Shown here: one piece after another, positions 56,142 through 62,031 of the stretch
Numbering within the stretch: position 1 is the stretch's first letter
Layout: every line of letters begins with the position of its first letter
DNA from: Aquimarina longa SW024
Lineage (GTDB): Bacteria > Bacteroidota > Bacteroidia > Flavobacteriales > Flavobacteriaceae
DNA: 62,031 bases
Direction: 5' to 3'
NCBI RefSeq assembly: GCF_001401755.1
Contig: NZ_AVQK01000031.1
Span: 1-62,031 of the forward strand
Notes under the pieces: generated by a model
Databases searched by the model: none
The model's input: the letters and a program-made list of their open reading frames with translations, nothing else
Told to the model about the DNA's origin: nothing
Made by a program: the position numbers and the translations under genes

Positions 56142-57965
56142 TTAGGTGATATCTATTTTATTACTTGCTCCTTTGATCTCCGTTGTTCTGCCTGATACGG
56201 TGGTGGTCTGTCCTATCATATCGGCATTGGATAGGGCTTCTGTTATTACATTCTTTCCCTCTATAGTGGTATCAGCTTGTGCGTGTAGTGTTGCATTAGT
56301 AGTGCTATCAATACGGATATCGTTTTGAGCTTGTAATGTCATTGTATCTGTACTGCTTGCCTGTATCTTACCTTGTGTGGTAATACTGGTATCTTGTGCG
56401 GACTCCAAGCGCATGTTTTCTGTAGTTTTAAAAAGCATATTCTTAGCCTCTAGGGTTAGTGTTTCTGGGGCACTGATCTTAATATTACCATTGGGTTCTA
56501 AGGTAATAGTACTACCACTCTGGTTCTGTACGGTGATACTACCGTCTGCATCATTAGAAATGATAGTATTACCACTTTTAGTTTTTACTGCTTTGATCGT
56601 ATTATCTGGGGTATAGAATTGGTGATTAGTGGTTTTATTATATGCCGATCCCATAACTAGTGGGTGTTCTGGATTATCGCCTAAAAAATTACAAAATACC
56701 TCGTCTCCGATCTCGGCTACCATATAACTGCCATGTGCTGCTCCTGCGTGTGCATTGGTACAGCGTACCCAATCGGTAGTGGTATTGGCTTGTTGCTGCC
56801 ACGGGAATTGTAGTTTTACTCGGTTTAATCCCTCTGGATCCCTATTATCGACTACTATAGCAGACATGGCTTCTATCTTAGGGATGGCATTGATATCACT
56901 ATAGGGTGGGTGTGCTACTCCTGTTACAATTGCTTCGATCTTATTATGGTAATAGCCGGTGTTATTAAAGTGGTGGGTTACTTTAGTCAGCTCATAAGTA
57001 CCATAGGGATGCTCTGAGGTAGCACTATTACTGTAGTGGTGCCCTGTTACCTGTAGTTGGTCGCAGGGTTTTAATCCCAGTATAGTGGTGCTACCGATAG
57101 CGGTAATCATACGGGCTTTTTGGCTCTCTGTATGTACTTTGGTTAGGTAATCTAGGTGTTGCTGTGCAAAATAATCGTTCTGTAGGTGTGTGTAGTAATA
57201 AGTGCTCTGTTTGCTAAATGCTGCTGCGGATCTATTGGCGGTAGGGGCTAGTATGTTTGGTGTGGTACTATTGTTATGGGTACTAGTAGCGGTATGGGGT
57301 TGCTGTGTGATATGATCGTGATAGTGTAGTGTGGCTAACTGCTCTTCTAGATTGTCATTGATGATAAATTCGTTAACATCTTGCCCGAATGTGCCAGACC
57401 ATTCTATTACTGTAGTTGGGTTTCTACCGATATTTAATTGCTCGCCATCATAGTAGGTAAATATGCCGTATCGCTTGCTTATACGGGTGATAAAATCCCA
57501 ATCAGATTCATTGTACTGTACGGTGTAGCCAAGTTGTTTATTGGTTTCTGATCCGTAGTAGGTCGATAGGGTGGGATAGTCTCGTAGGATATGAGTACTC
57601 ATGTTCTTTATTGTGGTACCGGTATCGAAGCTCTGGCATTGTGTAGATTTTTGTAATCCTATGGTGGGGCTTGCTCCTCTAAAGAGCATCCCTCCATGAT
57701 TGCCATTATCATTCTTAGTATGCTGTACACTAAGAATGATCCCTGTAAATTGTAATGCACCATCTGCGGAGAAAATAGAAATCTCCTGATTCTGGTACTT
57801 ATCATGATCTTGGAAAGGAATAGGTTTTAAGTCCTTATCTAAGAAAGAGGAAAATACTATACTAAAGGTATGGTGCTTGCCAATTTCTTGTGCTATCGAT
57901 CCACTAAAAGAGGTGTATCCCAGTAGTGGTTTACCTGCGATGTAAACTTTAATTTCTTGTATCAT
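56142..57965 (-). CDS. VgrG-type T6SS spike protein (TssI)
   Basis: 607 residues. gp27-like base (1-360) with S-D-W-D-F-I-T-R-I-S-K-R-Y-G, gp5-like OB domain (about 365-450) with D-P-E-G-L-N-R-V-K-L-Q-F-P-W and the G-D-E-V-F-C-N-F segment, then a repetitive beta-helix (about 470-607) with T-L-E-A-K-N / T-L-Q-A-Q-N-type repeats. No extra C-terminal toxin. First gene of the effector operon. No sheath, baseplate or membrane-complex genes lie in the window, so the main T6SS locus must be elsewhere. Confidence 0.93.
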   Translation of the reverse strand: MIQEIKVYIAGKPLLGYTSFSGSIAQEIGKHHTFSIVFSSFLDKDLKPIPFQDHDKYQNQEISIFSADGALQFTGIILSVQHTKNDNGNHGGMLFRGASPTIGLQKSTQCQSFDTGTTIKNMSTHILRDYPTLSTYYGSETNKQLGYTVQYNESDWDFITRISKRYGIFTYYDGEQLNIGRNPTTVIEWSGTFGQDVNEFIINDNLEEQLATLHYHDHITQQPHTATSTHNNSTTPNILAPTANRSAAAFSKQSTYYYTHLQNDYFAQQHLDYLTKVHTESQKARMITAIGSTTILGLKPCDQLQVTGHHYSNSATSEHPYGTYELTKVTHHFNNTGYYHNKIEAIVTGVAHPPYSDINAIPKIEAMSAIVVDNRDPEGLNRVKLQFPWQQQANTTTDWVRCTNAHAGAAHGSYMVAEIGDEVFCNFLGDNPEHPLVMGSAYNKTTNHQFYTPDNTIKAVKTKSGNTIISNDADGSITVQNQSGSTITLEPNGNIKISAPETLTLEAKNMLFKTTENMRLESAQDTSITTQGKIQASSTDTMTLQAQNDIRIDSTTNATLHAQADTTIEGKNVITEALSNADMIGQTTTVSGRTTEIKGASNKIDIT

Positions 57966-58153
57966 TTCTTTAAATATTTTAGTTAGTTGTTATAAGTATA
58001 TTACGTTTAATCCAGTTAACTAAAGCTTTAAAGATTTTGGGATATCTAGGTGTAAATATACTTTAAAACTGTTGATTACTGGTTGATTGAAAACCGCAGA
58101 ATTAGTACTGTTTTTAGGGTTGTTTTTTTATGGTTGTTTACTATGGTTTATTT

Positions 58154-58351
58154 TTATTCATTTTTTTTGTCTTGCTTTTTATGATCTCGATTCTCATGAT
58201 ACCTAGCATAGATCCATGCATATATTTTTATGTAATATGGATCGTCGTCTAATAGCTTATTTTCAAAATCTGATGTATTGATGTTTAGTAGTTTTAGTAT
58301 GCCGAATACTATTTTTTTTGGTACTTCTTCTAAGTTATCTTCTACTAGCAT
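58154..58351 (-). CDS. Small hypothetical protein upstream of vgrG
   Basis: 65 residues from inner ATG 58351 (the frame extends 21 codons upstream without support). Acidic start, then Y-Y-I-K-I-Y-A-W-I-Y-A-R-Y and a charged tail. Lies 189 bp before vgrG on its strand. Not recognised. Confidence 0.5.
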   Translation of the reverse strand: MLVEDNLEEVPKKIVFGILKLLNINTSDFENKLLDDDPYYIKIYAWIYARYHENRDHKKQDKKNE

Positions 58352-58841
58352 TATTGCTTTTTTATAGGTTATTATTGATCTAAAAAAAAAGGATACAAGA
58401 GTACTATTGCACACGGTGGGCTATAGTGGGGTAATGGTGTACAAAAATTACTCTTGTTCTCCTCATTGGGGAACATTGGGGCTATGGGATAAAAAAACAG
58501 GGGTAATTGATTGATATATAGTAGATATAGTATATGTCCCCAAGCTATACTCTATCATTACTATAGTATTACCCCTGACCTGCATTTTATGAATTCCTTT
58601 TTTTAGTGATTAGAAATGATACTATAAATGTTATCATTTATCTATATTTTTATGTTTATAGCGAGGTATTTAGTTTGTTTGCTAGTTAGCAAAGACATCT
58701 GGTACGTAGCACTGTATACCGATAGAACAAACGGAACGTTGTCAAAATAGAAAATAAACCCCTCTTAGGTATAATCCGTTTTAGGATGGCATATCTAGTT
58801 ATTACTATCGTACCCGACATCTTTGCAGAAACTAACTCAAC
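58352..58841. other. Structured non-coding stretch with two inverted-repeat pairs
   Basis: No ORF. CAGGGGTAAT (58498-58507) faces its perfect complement at 58568-58577, enclosing further partly paired AT sequence: an 80-nt hairpin. A second pair of 18-base arms (58689-58706 and 58809-58826, 15 of 18 paired) encloses 102 bases. Could be an untranslated RNA, a regulatory leader or a small remnant element. Confidence 0.5.
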
Positions 58842-59135
58842 TTAACTTACGCTCACTCTACTATTTTTAGGGATTACCTTTTTTAGAGATAATGGTTTAT
58901 TTTGTTGTATATGATCTATGGCTAAAGGAGACTTACGGATTATAGTTGCGATCTCATAAGAATTTAGCCCCTGTTTATTAGATTCTTGTATCCATCTGCG
59001 TAATAATAGGGCATAACCGCTATAACTCTCTACACAGCAATTAAACTGTGATTGCTTGATCTGTAATTGAGTAAATACACGTTCTTCAAAAAGGCGTATT
59101 CTTCTTTCTTTTTCTTGGGTGGTACTTGTTTTCAT
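58842..59135 (-). CDS. Hypothetical protein, HTH-like C-terminal half
   Basis: 97 residues, basic. R-L-F-E-E-R-V-F-T-Q-L near the start and S-Y-E-I-A-T-I-I-R-K-S-P-L-A-I near residue 65 could form a helix-turn-helix, but this is not certain. Divergent from the XRE gene with a 219-bp gap between them. Confidence 0.5.
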   Translation of the reverse strand: MKTSTTQEKERRIRLFEERVFTQLQIKQSQFNCCVESYSGYALLLRRWIQESNKQGLNSYEIATIIRKSPLAIDHIQQNKPLSLKKVIPKNSRVSVS

Positions 59136-59279
59136 ATCTATTTATTTTAAGGGTGTTTGCTTGTATTGACTAAAAAAAAATAATAGATATTTACTTAGAT
59201 TAGCAATACTTTCATAAAATCCAACGTTTTTAAGGTTTAATAACAATTTGTTTTCCCTATTTTTAGGATATTATATTTT

Positions 59280-59311
59280 AACGCAACTAATATACGTAAA
59301 AATATTGCGTT
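59280..59311. promoter_or_regulatory. Possible operator of the XRE regulator
   Basis: AACGCAA (59280-59286) and TTGCGTT (59305-59311), a 7-base inverted repeat 44 bp before the ATG, in the divergent gap. Confidence 0.35.
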
Positions 59312-59354
59312 TTTAATAATTATATGAAATTTTATTTCGCTTTAATTACAGTAA

Positions 59355-59720
59355 ATGGAAATTATTAAAAGATTGAGAAAAAGTAAAGGAGAAACTCAGC
59401 AAATGCTAGCGGATATCGTTGGTGTGAGTCTTAGAAGTATACAGCATTATGAATCAAGTAAAGTAACTATTCCTAAAAAGAAAATAGCAGCAATAGCAAA
59501 TCATTATGGGGTTAGTGTCTCTGAATTATTTAAGGATACATCTAATAATGAAAATACTGCAATAAATGCAGAAATAGAAAAATTGGCTCGTGAATGTTTA
59601 GAAAACTGGGACAATTTAATGAAACACCCGTATTTTCAAACTAAAATTGAGAATTTAATAGTAACAAGAATAAATAAAGAGCTAGAAGAACGTCTTATTA
59701 AAGCTAATCAAGTGAAATAA
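59355..59720 (+). CDS. XRE-family transcriptional regulator
   Basis: 121 residues. Cro/CI helix-turn-helix over 5-60: R-L-R-K-S-K-G-E-T-Q-Q-M-L-A-D-I-V-G-V-S-L-R-S-I-Q-H-Y-E is its core pattern (positions about 5-32), then I-A-N-H-Y-G-V-S-V-S-E-L-F. The helical tail probably dimerises. Convergent with the 84-aa gene. May control the island or the adjacent gene. Confidence 0.88.
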   Translation: MEIIKRLRKSKGETQQMLADIVGVSLRSIQHYESSKVTIPKKKIAAIANHYGVSVSELFKDTSNNENTAINAEIEKLARECLENWDNLMKHPYFQTKIENLIVTRINKELEERLIKANQVK

Positions 59721-59722
59721 TA

Positions 59723-59977
59723 TTAGTCTTTTCTTTTTGATAAATATTCTGAATTAATACCGCTTAATATTCCATTCTGAATAATTTGTAAATTTATCCC
59801 TTTTGCAGTAAGGTGTTGTATATAACTCTCAAATTTAACCTGTTTTATGTCGGTGTCAATTTCAAGATCGTCAATTAAATCTCCTGATAAGATTTCGAAT
59901 GCTTCTTCTGTGTAATATTTTTTTTTCTTGAGTAATTCGTGTAATATAGTTTCTTTATTACCTTTATTTTTCCGCAT
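59723..59977 (-). CDS. Small hypothetical protein
   Basis: 84 residues, highly charged, soluble, no motif. 4 bp after the membrane protein gene on its strand, so an operon with it and the small lipoprotein is likely. Confidence 0.55.
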   Translation of the reverse strand: MRKNKGNKETILHELLKKKKYYTEEAFEILSGDLIDDLEIDTDIKQVKFESYIQHLTAKGINLQIIQNGILSGINSEYLSKRKD

Positions 59978-59981
59978 ATCA

Positions 59982-60545
59982 TCATTTTAAGGTTTTGTTG
60001 AAATCTATTACGTCTTTAGCAAATTCCTTACGATTTTCTTTATTGATATATTTATTTCTAATATCAAATAAGATAAAAGATGTGAGTTTTCTTATATTGA
60101 AAATAAGCTTTTTACTATTTTCTCTTACCTTCTTAATAAAGAAAATGAGTAATGCTAAAAATAAAAAAACACCAATACAAAAACCTATTGCATAGACATG
60201 TAATAAGAAATCATCCATTTTATAAGATGGGTTAAAAATCCAAAAGAATTGTATAAAATATAAGTATAAAGGAACACTATAGAATAACTTATAAGGTTTA
60301 AGTATTCCACCTATGCAAAGTAATAATGGCGATAAAGTTTGACAAAGAATCCAGATCATTGTTTGTGTATCTTCAAAACCTAAAGTTTCGTTAATACCGA
60401 AATCAGTGATTTTATCGGTAAATAGAACTACTCCCGATAAAATAATTAAAAACGAAGCAAATATTTTTACATCTGAATCAGAACTTTTAATTGCCTTGGT
60501 CGCCTGGTCTTTCAATCTTTTCTCTATCCACTTGGTGAATTTCAT
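59982..60545 (-). CDS. Membrane protein of unknown function
   Basis: 187 residues from ATG 60545 (M-K-F-T-K-W); ATG 60563 and 60575 are possible. After a basic amphipathic start there are four hydrophobic helices (about 27-45, 62-80, 85-100, 115-140), then a basic cytosolic end. Overlaps the small lipoprotein gene by 59 bases in another frame. Confidence 0.65.
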   Translation of the reverse strand: MKFTKWIEKRLKDQATKAIKSSDSDVKIFASFLIILSGVVLFTDKITDFGINETLGFEDTQTMIWILCQTLSPLLLCIGGILKPYKLFYSVPLYLYFIQFFWIFNPSYKMDDFLLHVYAIGFCIGVFLFLALLIFFIKKVRENSKKLIFNIRKLTSFILFDIRNKYINKENRKEFAKDVIDFNKTLK

Positions 60546-60651
60546 TATTGTTTTCCAATTCATATAAATCCTCATTTAGATCAGAATTTTTACAACTACT
60601 TATAGATAAAACGATACTTATAATACCCAGAATAAAAACTAACTTTTTCAT
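60487..60651 (-). CDS. Small lipoprotein of 54 residues
   Basis: Found by hand: ATG 60651 to TAA 60487. Signal M-K-K-L-V-F-I-L-G-I-I-S-I-V-L-S with lipobox S-I-S-S-C, then a short acidic peptide (N-E-D-L-Y-E-L-E-N). Overlaps the next gene and looks coupled to it. Confidence 0.65.
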   Translation of the reverse strand: MKKLVFILGIISIVLSISSCKNSDLNEDLYELENNNEIHQVDREKIERPGDQGN

Positions 60652-60805
60652 TTTTAAAATATTTAAAATTCATACTAAGATAAATTTTTAATATTTAGGA
60701 TAAGAATTTTTATCTAATCATATTGTATATATTCTGCTTTAGTAATCATAACTTGTTTATCTGTATCTTTTATTATCTAGTTATATTACAAATATATATA
60801 GTTTA

Positions 60806-60997
60806 TTATGCATCTTGTATACGGGTTTTCCGCAATTTTTTTTCGTAATACGCAATATTGGTAAAAAATGTCAATAAAAAAGTAATTAGAGCAATTAAGA
60901 ATTCAGAAAAGAAATTAGAGTAATGTATATTCAATTGTCTACTTACACCTCTAAAATACCTTATGTACTCTATCAATATAGAATGTGTAGCCAACAT
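60806..60997 (-). CDS. Possible small single-helix membrane protein
   Basis: 63 residues with one strong hydrophobic helix (F-L-I-A-L-I-T-F-L-L-T-F-F) and a basic end. Starts just inside the terminator region of the upstream gene. No homologue recognised. Confidence 0.4.
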   Translation of the reverse strand: MLATHSILIEYIRYFRGVSRQLNIHYSNFFSEFLIALITFLLTFFTNIAYYEKKLRKTRIQDA

Positions 60998-61037
60998 AAA
61001 AAAACAAGATTAGTATTAATACTAACCTTGTTTTTTC
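60998..61037. terminator. Strong terminator after the M15 peptidase
   Basis: AAAAACAAG and CTTGTTTTT enclose TTAGTATTAATACTAA, itself self-complementary; A run and T run on the two sides, so it can act in both directions. Confidence 0.8.
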
Positions 61038-61061
61038 CCTTTTATTTTTTCTTTCATCTGA

Positions 61062-61658
61062 TTATGAAAACAATACATAATTTCCTTTACGTTGTCCTGA
61101 TTTGTATAATTTCGCTAGTGTGGTATGGTGTTTACCAAATCGTTTTTGAAAATGTGGTTTATCTTTAAAACGTTTCCAGTCGCCACCCCACTCAAAGCCT
61201 AATGATTTTCCTAAGTTGCCTATTTTTTGCCAATTAGGATTATTCCATAACGCTTTACCGTTTTTGATTTCTACGACATCGAACGCAAGACCATAGTTAT
61301 GATAGCTTTCCCCTGCTTTGGCATTGGTTACTATTTTACCAGAAACGGATCTTCCTTTTTTGTATAATCGATTTTGTTCTTGCCATGTTCTAAGGGCAGA
61401 GGTAACACGTAATTTAATGCCTAGTTCTTTTTCTGCTCTTATAATAAACTCTTTTGTTTTAGCTCTTATATCGGGGTGTAGGGTATCTATTCTACGATTA
61501 GAATAGATATCCCATGTTTTTTGCTTGATATAGTTAATGGTATTCATAGCAGTTTTTTTAAGCTTTTTTCTTTTTTTGTAAGCAATAGCAATAATGATGA
61601 ATAGCACAATGACAAGGAGTATTTTAGCAGTTCGATTAGGGGTAAATTTGATATTCAT
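61062..61658 (-). CDS. Membrane-anchored M15 peptidase (L-Ala-D-Glu/D-Ala-D-Ala type)
   Basis: 198 residues from ATG 61658 (the frame opens with a TTG upstream). N-terminal anchor (I-L-L-V-I-V-L-F-I-I-I-A-I-A), a basic linker, then the M15C/VanY-like domain: R-V-T-S-A-L-R-T, zinc motif S-Y-H-N-Y-G-L-A-F-D and D-K-P-H-F-Q, with W-G-G-D-W before it. These are the ligands of CwlK/phage endopeptidases, so it should cut peptidoglycan stem peptides. 4 bp after the annexin-like gene, hence one operon. Confidence 0.9.
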   Translation of the reverse strand: MNIKFTPNRTAKILLVIVLFIIIAIAYKKRKKLKKTAMNTINYIKQKTWDIYSNRRIDTLHPDIRAKTKEFIIRAEKELGIKLRVTSALRTWQEQNRLYKKGRSVSGKIVTNAKAGESYHNYGLAFDVVEIKNGKALWNNPNWQKIGNLGKSLGFEWGGDWKRFKDKPHFQKRFGKHHTTLAKLYKSGQRKGNYVLFS

Positions 61659-61662
61659 AATC

Positions 61663-62031
61663 TTAGTCAATAATATTTTTCCAGTCCTGAAATTCTTTAG
61701 GGCTTAATTCTTTTCGTAATCTATCGGTTAGCGATTCTTCAAACTTTAAGCGATATGCGTCGGCAATGGGTTGTAATTGCCCTTTAGTTTGGTAGCCTAA
61801 ACGCTCAATCTCTCTCTCATCTGTTCCATCTACATTAATCATCCATGATATACCAGAGGGATTAGCTGCCGATCTATATTGTTGCGCTAATTGGTTAACG
61901 TCTCGAGCTTCGTTTTGGTTAAATTTTCGCTGTCTGTAATTGTAGATCATTTTTTTAATTTTTCTTCTAAAAATGAAATACAGAATAACAATGAGCAGTA
62001 CTATTTGTACTTTTCTGTTTGATAATAGCGT
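61663..62031 (-). CDS. Partial membrane-anchored protein with an annexin-like repeat
   Basis: The frame of the 95-residue ORF starting ATG 61950 stays open to the right edge, and the 27 extra codons encode a membrane helix (V-Q-I-V-L-L-I-V-I-L-Y-F-I-F then R-R-K-I-K-K), the same layout as the M15 neighbour, so the true start is probably at or past the edge. The soluble part has D-G-T-D-E-R-E-I, I-A-D-A-Y-R-L-K-F-E-E-S-L and L-R-K-E-L-S-P-K-E-F, matching the G-T-D-E ... A-Y ... S-L ... E-L-S spacing of one annexin repeat. Annexin kinship is a pattern match only. Confidence 0.6.
   Translation of the reverse strand, partial: TLLSNRKVQIVLLIVILYFIFRRKIKKMIYNYRQRKFNQNEARDVNQLAQQYRSAANPSGISWMINVDGTDEREIERLGYQTKGQLQPIADAYRLKFEESLTDRLRKELSPKEFQDWKNIID

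Noticed and set aside
48000..62031. Right-hand attachment site (attR) for tRNA-Pro
   Set aside because: No second copy of the tRNA-Pro 3' end was seen by eye within the window.
49180..62031. Prophage
   Set aside because: VgrG and PAAR resemble phage tail spikes, but there are no capsid, terminase, portal or tail-tube genes; the M15 enzyme is membrane-anchored rather than a free endolysin.

Overview
The window looks like chromosome of a marine Flavobacteriaceae bacterium (Bacteroidota), possibly Aquimarina-like, although the genus cannot be fixed from sequence alone. Reasons: an AT-rich background (roughly 30% GC by eye), A-rich rather than Shine-Dalgarno start contexts, TAnnTTTG promoter elements, many TAATG stop/start overlaps, a secreted protease with a type IX sorting domain, and TssD/VgrG/PAAR proteins of the Bacteroidota type VI secretion (T6SS) type. 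No plasmid, phage structural gene, transposase or CRISPR array was seen.

Left edge (1-3530): a T6SS effector module on the minus strand. It holds a TssD (Hcp)-type tube domain fused to a metzincin-like zinc protease, an overlapping lipoprotein with a PepSY-like region that runs off the window (candidate immunity protein), an unrecognised helical protein, and a 21/42-bp tandem repeat open on both strands. Middle (3.7-47.4 kb): mostly core genome. It contains recQ, cysM-cysE, a CBS protein, a T9SS-exported trypsin-like protease, a sensory block (TPR hybrid kinase, a giant CheB-CheR-PAS-kinase, a stand-alone receiver, a BLUF photoreceptor), rsmE, tsaD diverging from tamB-pfkA, an astacin lipoprotein, xerD, an outer-membrane barrel cluster with one pseudogene, aroQ, lpdA, two msrB genes, a helicase, TrmH-type and THUMP-like methyltransferases and an AI-2E family exporter.

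Right part (47.6-62 kb): tRNA-Ser(GCT) and tRNA-Pro(TGG) share a clear Bacteroidota promoter and are followed at once by a tyrosine integrase, which suggests a genomic island inserted at the tRNA. Beyond it lies a minus-strand T6SS operon: VgrG, PAAR, a VasX-like 1082-residue membrane-active effector, and a DUF6708-like partner containing a run of 12 G that can act as an on/off switch. Five small AT-rich genes follow, of which at least two encode membrane proteins and are immunity candidates. Then come a structured non-coding stretch, an XRE regulator, small membrane/lipoprotein genes, an M15 peptidoglycan peptidase and, at the edge, a membrane-anchored protein with an annexin-like repeat.

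The two T6SS modules are much richer in GC (rows of about 45-48%) than the rest. The composition drops sharply at the toxin domain of the TssD fusion and at the start of the immunity genes, as expected for mosaic effector cassettes with swappable toxin and immunity parts.
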